A program made the translations under genes and the position numbers. A stretch of DNA of 64,000 nt from CAMTVQ01 sp947085255 (lineage in GTDB: Bacteria > Bacteroidota > Bacteroidia > Sphingobacteriales > Sphingobacteriaceae): the NCBI GenBank assembly GCA_947085255.1, contig CAMTVQ010000009.1:186001-250000 (forward strand). The letters run 5' to 3'. How positions within the stretch are numbered: the first letter of the stretch is position 1; each line of letters opens with the position of its first letter. The notes beneath the pieces are model-generated. The model saw nothing but the letters and a program-made list of their open reading frames with translations, searched no databases and was not told the origin of the DNA. Positions 43,027 to 51,638 of the stretch are shown piece after piece.

Positions 43027-44943
43027 TTAATACTCACCGCCGATTTTTCTTTTATTAAGGCTTACATCACTAAACTGCGGCAAGCGAGTAGGCTTATTTG
43101 TAAAACCTACTGTATCGCTCAAGGCATCCATAAAAGCAAGTAGATTTCTAATTTCCCGTTTTTTTAGTTTTATAGGTGCTGCGGGTAACGTTTGGTTGGG
43201 TACGCTATATCCTAAACCTTCGCCGCCTCCTTTAAGGTAAAAATCAACTACCTCTGCTAGTGTTTTGTATACTCCATTGTGCATATAAGGTGCTGTTAGC
43301 TTTACGTTGCGCAAGGATGGGGTTTTAAATGCAAATTTATGCAGGTCTTTTCCTGTAATTAAAAAACGTCCTTCATCAGTGTCTAGTGCTTTGTTTTCGG
43401 CAGTAGCAGGTACGCCTATAATTTCCCATTCGGTTTCAGCAAAAAATGGAGGAATGGTACCACCAAACGTAGGTACAAAATGGCACGTACCACATTGCGC
43501 TTTACTCATGAATAGGGTAAAGCCAGCAATTTCGCGCGCATTAAGAGCCAATTTATCGCCACGCATGTATTTATCAAAACGCGAATTAAAACCTACTAAA
43601 GAGCGCTCATAAGCAGCTATGGCTTTGCGAATGGCCGTAGGTGTAATAGCCGAATCGGCTGTATTTTTAAAAGCTTCTTTAAACAAGGCTTTATATTCTT
43701 CGCTTTGTTGCAACTTTACAACTGTTTGTGGAAAATCACCGTGCATTTCTACTTCATTTTGCGTAACACTGCTTACCTGGTCTTCCAAATAATTTACCCG
43801 CGAATCCCAAAATAAATTGCCTTGTATAGCTGAGTTAATGATACTTGGTGCATTGCGACTTACGCTGCCCTGAAAATCGAATGCCATGCTTTTCGGTAAG
43901 CCATCGGTAAACGCCATTTCGGGTTTATGACAACCCGCACAAGCACGTTTATTATTACCCGAAAGTATGGGATCGAAAAACAACATTTTGCCCAAGGCTA
44001 TTTGCGAAGCAGTTACTTTTTCATACCGCTCGTTGGAGTAAAAATTAGCGTTCCAAGCGGCAGATTCAAATATGGTGGGGGTTTTGTTTGTAAGGGGAGA
44101 AGAAAGGGTGCTAGGTGGTATTTTTAAAGTGTTTTGCATGTTCTGCAATGCAGCATACAAAGGATTGGCAACACTTTGTATAAAATAAGCATGGTTAAAC
44201 TTTCTTAAATCTTCATTAAATATAAATGCGTTTACTGCACGCGTTACCAAAATAGCTGTTTCGGCTGCTTGTTTGGCATTTACTTCGCGCAATTTTGGTG
44301 CGTATAGCTCATAAACTTTTTTGATGCCTAGAAAAGCACTACGTGCTTCGGCAATACTATTCCCAGAGGCTGGAGCATCAAATCCTGCTAATCCTAAGGT
44401 GTATACACGTATAATTTCTTGTAGCATTGCCTCAAAAACATCCTCATCATTAAAGGTGCTTATTTGGGTAAGCTGGCTTACACGGTACAGTACCGCTTGT
44501 GCAACGGCAGTTTCGCGCAAAATTGCCGATTTGTATTTCCAGGCACTGTCTTCCCACAGGTACTCCTCTATTACCTGAAAGCCTTGAGGTGCTATGGTAG
44601 TTTGATTAGGATCATCTTCGGCAACCTTTGCTATTAAGGCGCCATTTATTTCTTTGGCACTGGTGGGATTATAATATTCTACTAGGAACTCAATTTCTTT
44701 ATAAGCCAACCTGCAGGCTATATAGGCATCTTTTGCTTGTGTAGCTGTTTGTTTGTTGCTCATGCGGGCAACAGCTTTTTCCAACAACACTACTTTAGTG
44801 GTAAGGCTATCTATCCGTTGATTAAAAAATCGCTTTACATTGTTTGAGGGAGTAGTATCTCCTGGTGTAAAAGAAAAATTGCCCAATACGATGCAGCCGA
44901 TTACAGCCACTAATACAATTGCTTTTGACGAATAATTACGCAT
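43027..44943 (-). CDS. Imelysin-like domain fused to dihaem cytochrome c peroxidase
   Basis: The 638-residue protein has an N-terminal signal/anchor (residues 8-27), an all-helical region of about 260 residues resembling imelysin-like domains (YIACRLAYKEIEFLVEYYNP, PQGFQVIEEYLWED), then a MauG/CcpA-type dihaem peroxidase with two CxxCH sites (CAGCHKPEMAFTDG and CGTCHFVPTFGG) and NAPSIINSAIQGNLFWDSR. Dihaem peroxidases reduce H2O2 with electrons from cytochrome c in the periplasm. The fusion suggests a tie to iron or metal uptake, as imelysin domains bind metal. Confidence 0.88.
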   Translation of the reverse strand: MRNYSSKAIVLVAVIGCIVLGNFSFTPGDTTPSNNVKRFFNQRIDSLTTKVVLLEKAVARMSNKQTATQAKDAYIACRLAYKEIEFLVEYYNPTSAKEINGALIAKVAEDDPNQTTIAPQGFQVIEEYLWEDSAWKYKSAILRETAVAQAVLYRVSQLTQISTFNDEDVFEAMLQEIIRVYTLGLAGFDAPASGNSIAEARSAFLGIKKVYELYAPKLREVNAKQAAETAILVTRAVNAFIFNEDLRKFNHAYFIQSVANPLYAALQNMQNTLKIPPSTLSSPLTNKTPTIFESAAWNANFYSNERYEKVTASQIALGKMLFFDPILSGNNKRACAGCHKPEMAFTDGLPKSMAFDFQGSVSRNAPSIINSAIQGNLFWDSRVNYLEDQVSSVTQNEVEMHGDFPQTVVKLQQSEEYKALFKEAFKNTADSAITPTAIRKAIAAYERSLVGFNSRFDKYMRGDKLALNAREIAGFTLFMSKAQCGTCHFVPTFGGTIPPFFAETEWEIIGVPATAENKALDTDEGRFLITGKDLHKFAFKTPSLRNVKLTAPYMHNGVYKTLAEVVDFYLKGGGEGLGYSVPNQTLPAAPIKLKKREIRNLLAFMDALSDTVGFTNKPTRLPQFSDVSLNKRKIGGEY

Positions 44944-44960
44944 ATGTTATAAATAAAGAA

Positions 44961-44986
44961 CGCGAGGCTTTAACTAAAGCCTCGCG
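44961..44986 (-). terminator. Hairpin after the PhoX-like gene
   Basis: CGCGAGGCTTTA and TAAAGCCTCGCG pair across a 2-nt centre. On the minus strand it lies 26 nt beyond the stop of the 45012-46784 gene; the following T content (TTCTTTATTTA) is moderate. Confidence 0.7.
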
Positions 44987-45011
44987 AACAAAAATAGGTT
45001 TTTAAAAAATA

Positions 45012-46784
45012 TTATTGTTTGGTAATAGCCTTTTGGAAAGGTTTACCATCAATAGTAGCTTTTACAATGTATGCACCATTAGCTAATTCAGTAAGATTGA
45101 TTTCTTGTGAATTTTTGCCTGATACAGCGAATGTTTTTGAATAAACAACCTGTCCTACAGTATTTATTACTTCTACTACTGCTGAAGTTTTAGCTTCAAA
45201 AGATACTGTGAAAAGACCTGCATTTGGATTAGGATATACGTTTACTACACTAAATTTACCAGCTTCAGCAATTCCAGCAGCTTTCTTTTCGCGAGGAATA
45301 CCTGTTACTAAAATAATTTGAGAAGCCTGGTTTTCGTTTTTACGGATATTAGCACCACCGTTTCCAATAGTATCTACACCTTTGTATTTATCTGCAATCC
45401 AAGTGTGTGGTTGTACGGCAATCATAAACGCATCTGGAACACCAATAATGTCAGATACGTCTAACATTGCGCCATATTCCCAAGAACCGTTACGGCTTTT
45501 AGCATATTTGTAAGTGCTAGTAGTTGCATCAAATGACGAGTTGTATTTAGCACTATCAGCTGCACTACGACGGTGGTCTAATTCCATTACTACTTTTACT
45601 TCTCCTGTAGCAATATCGTATTGGTAGATACGAGCATCGTGATCATGGTATTTTTCGAAAGAAGAGATTAAATAACCATTTGGATCTTCTTGTGCATATA
45701 CATAATCTTTAGTTACACAAATATTGTCTACATCAAAGAATGTACGCGCGCCATTACTTAAGCTTGGGTCATCACCATCCATAATGCAAGTTAAGTTTCC
45801 AGAAAGTGGGCTATTTGCATCTAATACCAATTTGTATACACGACCATATTTTGTACGTGAACGATCAGCATTTACACCTGTATAATCTTGACCAGTTACT
45901 GTGAAATATATATTTCTGTACGCATCAGCAGAACCTTTACCATAATCGACATCTTCTACACGACCAAATTTAATGGCTTTCAATGTATCAGAAACTTCAT
46001 CTAATTTTTTACCAGTAAGAGACTTGTAGTTTCCTGTGTATTCTACAAACTCTACAGGGTAAGCAGTACCAGCAATCATTGCTGTTTCTTTTTTGTTCAA
46101 GTCTTTGCGACGTAGTACATATAATTTACCATTGTTTAAATCACCAACAGTATTAGCTACATAAACTACTACTTGTCCACCGTTTACGCCAGAATCATCA
46201 TCACCTAAAACAATAACTGTTTTACCAGCATACGCATCTTTGTGTAATGGTAGTGCGTTTTCAGCACTCCAACGACCTAAGCCTTTGGCCAAAGTTACTG
46301 AATCGAAAGTAGTACGTACTGGAGCAGAGATATCTAAAGCGTGAGTCATTGATTCTTGACCGCTTTCGCCACAAGTAAGAAATGTTGGACCAAAACCGTG
46401 TTCTGCAGGAGTAGCTAAAGTAGCAGAACATAAGCGCCACATACCAGCTTTAGAAGTCATAATGTATTCTCCTTTTACAGGCTTAAAAGTAGCATCTAAA
46501 GTAACTTTAGAAACTGCGAAGTTATCTTCGTGATTTACTACAAAACTGTACGTTCCATCGGTGTTTTTTAGTAAACCTGCACCATCTGCAGAACCACCAA
46601 AAATGAAAGATGGAGACTGTGTAAAGTTATCATCGCTACCAATTAAAGAGTATCCCTGTAAACCAGTAATATCTTTATTTAAGTTTACTAGTACTGGAGT
46701 ACTAGAATGGTTCATTAATTGAACCTGAGCCATAGCTGCCGTGCTTAATAAAAGCGCAAGAGCCGAAGTGTAAAATTTGTTCAT
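45012..46784 (-). CDS. Secreted PhoX-like phosphatase with T9SS type A sorting domain
   Basis: The 590-residue protein has a signal peptide (MNKFYTSALALLLSTAAMAQ), a long region similar to DUF839/PhoX (SFVVNHEDN near residue 80, FLTCGESGQES, and FFDVDNICVTKDYVYAQED as the calcium-site type element) and a C-terminal sorting domain (VYPNPNAGLFTVSFEAK ending GKPFQKAITKQ). PhoX proteins are calcium/iron phosphatases; the catalytic Cys ligand region differs from characterised ones, so phosphatase activity is an inference. The CTD implies export through T9SS to the surface. Confidence 0.75.
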   Translation of the reverse strand: MNKFYTSALALLLSTAAMAQVQLMNHSSTPVLVNLNKDITGLQGYSLIGSDDNFTQSPSFIFGGSADGAGLLKNTDGTYSFVVNHEDNFAVSKVTLDATFKPVKGEYIMTSKAGMWRLCSATLATPAEHGFGPTFLTCGESGQESMTHALDISAPVRTTFDSVTLAKGLGRWSAENALPLHKDAYAGKTVIVLGDDDSGVNGGQVVVYVANTVGDLNNGKLYVLRRKDLNKKETAMIAGTAYPVEFVEYTGNYKSLTGKKLDEVSDTLKAIKFGRVEDVDYGKGSADAYRNIYFTVTGQDYTGVNADRSRTKYGRVYKLVLDANSPLSGNLTCIMDGDDPSLSNGARTFFDVDNICVTKDYVYAQEDPNGYLISSFEKYHDHDARIYQYDIATGEVKVVMELDHRRSAADSAKYNSSFDATTSTYKYAKSRNGSWEYGAMLDVSDIIGVPDAFMIAVQPHTWIADKYKGVDTIGNGGANIRKNENQASQIILVTGIPREKKAAGIAEAGKFSVVNVYPNPNAGLFTVSFEAKTSAVVEVINTVGQVVYSKTFAVSGKNSQEINLTELANGAYIVKATIDGKPFQKAITKQ

Positions 46785-46806
46785 GTTTGTATATAGTTTA
46801 ACAGTA

Positions 46807-46814
46807 CAAACTTA
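46807..46814 (-). promoter_or_regulatory. -7 box (TAAGTTTG) for the PhoX-like gene
   Basis: The minus strand reads TAAGTTTG, ending 22 nt before the start codon at 46784. No clear -33 TTG is seen. Confidence 0.45.
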
Positions 46815-46943
46815 TTACAGCCATGTTAGGGATAACTTAATTAAAAGTTATGATTGTGTAGGTTTAATGTTAACTAAGTTTAAGGAATGTTATTTAGACT
46901 AATTTTAAATAGATTACACGCTTCGAAAGGTAACGGATGAATT

Positions 46944-46986
46944 AAAAAAAAAAGGGTAAGATTTCAAATGAAATCTTACCCTTTTT
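46944..46986 (-). terminator. Terminator of the acyl-CoA dehydrogenase gene
   Basis: The stem AAAGGGTAAGATTT / AAATCTTACCCTTT (46951-46984) with a 6-nt loop is followed on the minus strand by an uninterrupted T-run of about ten bases, 18 nt past the stop at 47005. Confidence 0.9.
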
Positions 46987-47004
46987 ATAGGCTATAATGA
47001 AGTA

Positions 47005-48144
47005 CTATTTTAGCAATTCTCTAGAGATAACAATTTTCTGAATTTCAGAAGTACCCTCATAAATCTGCGTAATTTTAGCATCACGCATTAATCGTTCTAC
47101 ATGAAATTCTTTTACAAAACCATAACCACCATGAATCTGTACTGCTTCAACAGTATGTTTCATAGCTGTTTGCGAGGCAAATAACTTTGCCATAGCACCA
47201 GCTTGGTCGTAATTCATTTTGTTGTCTTTCATCCAAGCAGCTTTTAGGCAAAGCAAACGCGCTGCTTCAATATCGGTAGCCATATCTGCTAACTTAAATT
47301 GAATGGCTTGGTGCTCGGCAATTGGTTTACCAAAAGCCTTACGCTCTTTTGCGTATTGAGTAGCTAATTCTAAAGCTCCGGATGCAATGCCCAAGGCTTG
47401 CGATGCAATGCCTATACGACCACCTGATAAGGTTTTCATGGCAAATTTAAATCCAAAGCCATCTTCGCCAATGCGGTTTTCTTTAGGCACTTTTACATCG
47501 GTAAACATCAATGAATGTGTATCCGAGCCACGTATTCCTAGTTTATTTTCTTTTGGTCCTATGGTAAAACCAGGCATTCCTTTTTCTACAATTAAGCAGT
47601 TGATACCACGGTGACCTTTGGCCACATCTGTTTGTGCAATTACTAAATAGGTAGAAGCAGTGCTTCCATTAGTAATCCAGTTTTTTGTGCCATTTAGTAG
47701 GTAATGATCACCCATATCAATAGCAGTAGTGCGTTGCGAAGTAGCATCGCTACCTGCTTCAGGTTCAGATAGGCAGAAAGCGCCAATCTTTTCACCTTTA
47801 GCCAAAGGCACTAAGTATTTTTGTTTTTGTTCTTCGTTGCCGTATTGCTCTAATCCGTAGCATACTAACGAATTGTTTACTGATACTACTACAGAAGCAG
47901 AAGCATCTACTTTCGACAATTCTTCCATGGCTAATACATAGGAAATGGTATCTAAACCTGAACCACCGTATTGCGGACTAACCATCATGCCTAAAAAGCC
48001 AAGTTCACCTAGCTTTTTTATTTGTTCGGCTGGAAATTTTTGGTGTTCATCACGTTCAATTACACCTGGTTTCAGTTCGTTTTGAGCAAAATCGCGAGCT
48101 GCCTTTTGAATCATCAAGTGCTCTTCCGAAAGTTGTATATTCAT
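47005..48144 (-). CDS. Acyl-CoA dehydrogenase (short-chain type)
   Basis: The 379-residue protein aligns over its full length. It has GAFCLSEPEAGSDA and TNGSTASTYLV (FAD and substrate loops), GRIGIASQALGIA, and the catalytic Glu near residue 364 in QIYEGTSEIQKI. It oxidises acyl-CoA to the 2-enoyl-CoA that a hydratase such as the one at 1-321 would take. The EGTSEIQ position is typical of short-chain enzymes. It is a monocistronic gene with its own terminator. Confidence 0.95.
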   Translation of the reverse strand: MNIQLSEEHLMIQKAARDFAQNELKPGVIERDEHQKFPAEQIKKLGELGFLGMMVSPQYGGSGLDTISYVLAMEELSKVDASASVVVSVNNSLVCYGLEQYGNEEQKQKYLVPLAKGEKIGAFCLSEPEAGSDATSQRTTAIDMGDHYLLNGTKNWITNGSTASTYLVIAQTDVAKGHRGINCLIVEKGMPGFTIGPKENKLGIRGSDTHSLMFTDVKVPKENRIGEDGFGFKFAMKTLSGGRIGIASQALGIASGALELATQYAKERKAFGKPIAEHQAIQFKLADMATDIEAARLLCLKAAWMKDNKMNYDQAGAMAKLFASQTAMKHTVEAVQIHGGYGFVKEFHVERLMRDAKITQIYEGTSEIQKIVISRELLK

Positions 48145-48183
48145 ACTAAGTTAAAGAATAGTTTAAAAACAGTAATTGGGTGT

Positions 48184-48191
48184 CAAATGTA
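48184..48191 (-). promoter_or_regulatory. -7 box (TACATTTG) for the acyl-CoA dehydrogenase gene
   Basis: The minus strand reads TACATTTG, leaving a leader of about 35 nt before the start at 48144. No -33 TTG is visible. Confidence 0.4.
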
Positions 48192-48250
48192 GTAAAAATT
48201 AATTTTAAGAGATTATGGTAATTGGTTTTGACAGTAAGGAGTAGCTTATT

Positions 48251-48378
48251 GCTATGCTAAGTGAGGTCTCTTGTTATCCTAAGCGAAGTATGCTGTGTCA
48301 TCTTGAGCGAAGTCTCTTGTCATCGCGAGCGGAGTCCCTCGTGTCATCCTGAGCGAAGTCGAGGGATACCCCATGACA
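48251..48378. repeat. Tandem cluster of GTCAT-CTGA half-sites
   Basis: At least four half-sites follow each other in the same direction with a period of about 22-24 nt: GTTATCCTAAGCGAAGTATGC (48273), GTCATCTTGAGCGAAGTCTC, GTCATCGCGAGCGGAGTCCCTC and GTCATCCTGAGCGAAGTCGAGGG, closed by CATGAC. This is the only tandem group of the family here. Confidence 0.85.
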
Positions 48379-48395
48379 GGAATCAATGAATAGGA

Positions 48396-48896
48396 TTAAC
48401 CCCGTTTTATCTTTTGCTCAATAGCACTGGTAGAATAACCCTCCACAAAATCGATAGTAGCTACACTACCTCCTTTTTTTAGCACTACATCCGCACCTAC
48501 TATATTATCAACGGTGTAGTCGCTACCTTTTATCAATACGTCGGGCTGTATAGCGGTAATAAGTTGTAAAGGCGTTTCTTCATCAAATAAGATAACCACA
48601 TTTACAAAAAACAGCGAAGCTAGTAAGGTAGTACGCGAAACTTGATTAGTGATAGGTCTATTTGAACCTTTCAGTTTGCTTACCGAAGCGTCTGTATTTA
48701 CACCTACAATTAATATATCGCCTTTGGCGGCTGCTTTAGCTAAATAATCAACATGCCCCAAATGCAAAATATCAAAACAGCCATTGGTAAAAACCACCTT
48801 TTTGTCTTGCAGTTTCCAGATGTTTAACCAATGCTGAATACTTTCTACAGTATGCAGTTTTTTATCAATTAACTCACGCTTGCTTAGTGCTTCCAT
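48396..48896 (-). CDS. rfaE2: D-glycero-beta-D-manno-heptose 1-phosphate adenylyltransferase
   Basis: The 166-residue nucleotidyltransferase has VVFTNGCFDILHLGHVDYL (the HxGH nucleotide-binding motif), VGVNTDASVSKLKG and IKGSDYTVDNIVG. It forms ADP-heptose for lipopolysaccharide inner core in many Gram-negatives; here the kinase domain (RfaE1) is not fused and must be elsewhere. It overlaps the flippase-like gene upstream by 23 nt, so they are coupled. Confidence 0.95.
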   Translation of the reverse strand: MEALSKRELIDKKLHTVESIQHWLNIWKLQDKKVVFTNGCFDILHLGHVDYLAKAAAKGDILIVGVNTDASVSKLKGSNRPITNQVSRTTLLASLFFVNVVILFDEETPLQLITAIQPDVLIKGSDYTVDNIVGADVVLKKGGSVATIDFVEGYSTSAIEQKIKRG

Positions 48897-49899
48897 CCTT
48901 AGTACGGTTAAATCCGGCTACATATATTAAACATATTGCCCCTACAACCAATATAGCCAATGTTTGTGAAGAGTGAGATATAGTAGCAAAGGATAAACCA
49001 TCCGATTTGCTGATTGCGTATAAAGTTAGCCCTTCTGATACCATCCAATGGAAGGCACCAATGCCGCCCTGTACGGGGGCTGTCATGCCAAAAGATCCAA
49101 CGGTAAGTATTACCAATGCTGCCGCTAAACCCAAATGTGCAGTTGGGGCAGTAGCAAAAAAAATAAGGTAGGTATTCAAAAAATAGAGGAACCAAATAAG
49201 TATGGAGTAGGTAATAAATAGACCAATGTTTTGTACGTTTTTTACCGATACAAAACCCTCTTTTATTCCGGTAATTAAGTTGATAACTTTTACCGCAATT
49301 GCTGATTGGTATATTTTCTCTTTGTTGCGTTTAAACAACCACCAACCTACAAGTACTACAGCAAGAATAAGTGTAACTACCAACATAAGTAACAGGCTAT
49401 TAGAAGATAGTTTTTCAACTAGGGGATTAAATAAGTAGGTATTCAAAAAACCAATAATGAGTTGAAACTGTAACGTAATGGCAAGTAGTAGTACCAGTGC
49501 CAAACAGATAAGGTCGATTAAACGCTCTACCAACACGGTGCCAATAAGGGCATTCATGGGCACTTTGTCGGTTTTTACCAGTACACCACAACGCGATACT
49601 TCGCCCATGCGTGGAAAAGCAAAATTTGCCATGTAGCCAATAATCACTGCCGAAAAGGTATTGATCGTTTTGGGGCTATATCCCAAAGGCTTTATCATCA
49701 TGTTCCAACGCAAGGCACGTACCCAGTGGCTCACAAACATGACCAAAAGGGCAATAATTACCCATGTGTAATTGGCTTGTTTTAAATCGTTGAGTAGTTT
49801 TTCAGGGTCTTGACCTTTGAATGCCAACCACAATAGCGCAACTCCTATAGCAAGTAATAAAATGTATTGAGCTGCTTTTATTAGTTTTTGTTTATCCAC
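48874..49899 (-). CDS. Lysylphosphatidylglycerol synthase-type/UPF0104 membrane protein
   Basis: The 341-residue protein has about eight hydrophobic helices and the flippase-like family features SHWVRALRWNMMIKPLGY, AVIIGYMANFAFPRMGEVSRC and GSFGMTAPVQGGIGAFHWM. The family covers the membrane half of MprF and many uncharacterised transporters; a lipid flippase or glycolipid role is plausible. It is coupled to rfaE2 by a 23-nt overlap and starts 5 nt after panD ends. Confidence 0.88.
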   Translation of the reverse strand: MDKQKLIKAAQYILLLAIGVALLWLAFKGQDPEKLLNDLKQANYTWVIIALLVMFVSHWVRALRWNMMIKPLGYSPKTINTFSAVIIGYMANFAFPRMGEVSRCGVLVKTDKVPMNALIGTVLVERLIDLICLALVLLLAITLQFQLIIGFLNTYLFNPLVEKLSSNSLLLMLVVTLILAVVLVGWWLFKRNKEKIYQSAIAVKVINLITGIKEGFVSVKNVQNIGLFITYSILIWFLYFLNTYLIFFATAPTAHLGLAAALVILTVGSFGMTAPVQGGIGAFHWMVSEGLTLYAISKSDGLSFATISHSSQTLAILVVGAICLIYVAGFNRTKDGSTKQA

Positions 49900-49904
49900 T
49901 GTGG

Positions 49905-50252
49905 TTATATCAGGTGGTTATTTGCATCAGGAAATGCAGAAGAGGGTTTAAATGTTTTAGCTTTCTCAAAATCCATACTGGCATAGCTCATAATAATAAC
50001 TAAATCTCCAACATGTGCTAAGCGTGCAGTTGCGCCATTAAGACAAATAGTACCGCTACCGGGTTCGCCTTTTATTACATAGGTTTCAAAACGAGCACCA
50101 TTATTGATATTTACTACCTGTACCTTTTCGTACTCTATAATATTGGCGGCTTGCATTAGGGCTTCATCAATAGTAATGCTGCCTACATAATGCAATTCTG
50201 CTTGAGTAACCTTTGCACGGTGTATTTTAGATTTAAGTACTTCAATTTGCAT
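49905..50252 (-). CDS. panD: Aspartate 1-decarboxylase
   Basis: I start at ATG 50252 because it places the self-cleavage site Gly24-Ser25 in HYVGSITID exactly as in E. coli; the ATG at 50270 adds six residues. The 115-residue proenzyme splits to give a pyruvoyl group and makes beta-alanine from aspartate for pantothenate. panC lies at 51639-52505 on the same strand, with a T9SS protein gene between them. It probably shares a transcript with the flippase-like and rfaE2 genes downstream. Confidence 0.95.
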   Translation of the reverse strand: MQIEVLKSKIHRAKVTQAELHYVGSITIDEALMQAANIIEYEKVQVVNINNGARFETYVIKGEPGSGTICLNGATARLAHVGDLVIIMSYASMDFEKAKTFKPSSAFPDANNHLI

Positions 50253-50276
50253 GGAGCAAAGGTAAGGCAATTTGAT

Positions 50277-50309
50277 AAAAAAACCTCGCTTTATTCAAGT
50301 GAGGTTTTT
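50277..50309 (-). terminator. Terminator of the 50359-51573 gene
   Basis: AAAAAACCTCGCTT pairs with AAGTGAGGTTTTTT across a 5-nt loop, with one G-U pair. On the minus strand a T-run follows. It separates the T9SS gene from panD. Confidence 0.85.
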
Positions 50310-50320
50310 TGTGATTTCTT

Positions 50321-50352
50321 AGTGTCGTCCTGAGCGTAGTCGAAGGATGAGC
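50321..50352. repeat. Dispersed GTCAT-CTGA half-site, single copy
   Basis: GTCGT-C-CTGAGCGTAGTCGAAG-G-ATG is a lone half-site between the terminator and the stop codon of the T9SS gene at 50359. Confidence 0.75.
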
Positions 50353-50358
50353 AAGAAA

Positions 50359-51573
50359 TTAGAATACCAATTTCTTGCTCACCGTTTGTGTAGTAGTAGT
50401 TACTTTCACAAAGTACATACCTTGTTGACTTAAGCTGCCTAAAGTAAGCGTATTGTATCCTTTTTGTAAAGCAGCACTTGTTTTTTGGATTACCTTACCA
50501 GCTATATCAGTTACTTCAATTATGCTTTGTATTGCTTCTGGTGCTTCAATGCTTAAACCAAGTTCGTTATTGCTGTTTTTGGTAACTGTAAGGTTTAATT
50601 GTGCCGTGTTTAAAGTTGCTGCAACTACCTTAGAGGCAGTGTTTACACCATTAAAATCAGTTTGACGTAAACGGTAGTAGTTTACCCCATTTGCTGGATT
50701 TGCATCAGTAAAGCTATAGTTGCGAATAAGTGTGCTGTTTCCTGCACCTTGTACGCGGGTAAGTTCTTCAAAATCTGATCCGTTTGTACTGCGCTCTATG
50801 CTAAAGTAATTATTGTTTAGCTCTGTAGCGGTGGCCCATGTTAAATCAATGGTTTTTGCGGTGGCTTTGGCATTGAAATTTAACAAGGTGATAGGGAGGG
50901 CAATAGATGAAATATTAAAATCATCTACAGCTAAAGCATCATCTGAACTTGTTGCATCAGTATCATTCCACCTAAACCAAAAAATACTCCCTGCTGTAAT
51001 TGATAATGAACTAATGGTGTAGGATAATGCTGTTTTATTAGTACTGGCATTTCCGTCTAAAGAACCTGTACTGGTCGTATGCGGACTACTAAAATCTAAA
51101 TCATTTACATCTGTCCATGTTCCCGTTGTTAAAGATGTAGCATCTAGACTATACTGAAAGTCCAGGCGATCAGCTCTTCCTGTAGCTCCACATCTCCATT
51201 GTTCACCAGTATATGTTAGGGTTATACTGTTTATTGTGCTGCCTGTATTGTTTTGAAATTGAACGCCAATGGTTGAGATTAGGGTTCCTGTACGTAAGGT
51301 GCCCAAAGCTCTGTCTATATCTGCTGCGGTGCCCAAGCTATAAGTATCTCCAGTAGTGCTAGAACCAGTTCCTGTATTGTAAGTGGCGTTTGCATTCGTA
51401 CCTGTTTCAACAAAATTCCAACCAGTAGGAACGGTAGTGTTGATGCTGCCAGTACTAGCTAATGTGTTAAAATCTTGAGTGTAGTTAAAAGAACTATTAT
51501 TAATAGAAATCTGTCCGTTTGATGTTGAGACGGTAACAATAGCAGATATTGCTAGAGTGAATAAGTTTTTCAT
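50359..51573 (-). CDS. Secreted protein with T9SS type A sorting domain
   Basis: The 404-residue protein has a signal peptide (to about residue 20), a serine/threonine-rich N-terminal beta domain of about 210 residues, a fibronectin-like segment (LPITLLNFNAKATAKTIDL...WATATELNNNYFSIERS, typical of T9SS substrates) and a C-terminal sorting domain ending TTTQTVSKKLVF. No catalytic residues are recognised; a surface or biofilm role is likely. It interrupts the panC-panD neighbourhood. Confidence 0.85.
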   Translation of the reverse strand: MKNLFTLAISAIVTVSTSNGQISINNSSFNYTQDFNTLASTGSINTTVPTGWNFVETGTNANATYNTGTGSSTTGDTYSLGTAADIDRALGTLRTGTLISTIGVQFQNNTGSTINSITLTYTGEQWRCGATGRADRLDFQYSLDATSLTTGTWTDVNDLDFSSPHTTSTGSLDGNASTNKTALSYTISSLSITAGSIFWFRWNDTDATSSDDALAVDDFNISSIALPITLLNFNAKATAKTIDLTWATATELNNNYFSIERSTNGSDFEELTRVQGAGNSTLIRNYSFTDANPANGVNYYRLRQTDFNGVNTASKVVAATLNTAQLNLTVTKNSNNELGLSIEAPEAIQSIIEVTDIAGKVIQKTSAALQKGYNTLTLGSLSQQGMYFVKVTTTTQTVSKKLVF

Positions 51574-51595
51574 ATGTAGGTTGTTAGGTGTACAA

Positions 51596-51626
51596 CAAAT
51601 ATAAAAAACTAATCTTTTTTACACAA
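51596..51626 (-). promoter_or_regulatory. Promoter of the 50359-51573 gene
   Basis: On the minus strand TTG (51626-51624), a 20-nt spacer and TATATTTG (51603-51596) match both elements of the Bacteroidota promoter. The -7 box ends 22 nt before the start codon. Confidence 0.65.
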
Positions 51627-51638
51627 TAGTTTTTAGCA

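Noticed and set aside
48251..48378. The tandem GTCAT units considered as a CRISPR array
   Set aside because: The units abut without spacers, they match dispersed single copies elsewhere, and no cas genes are present.
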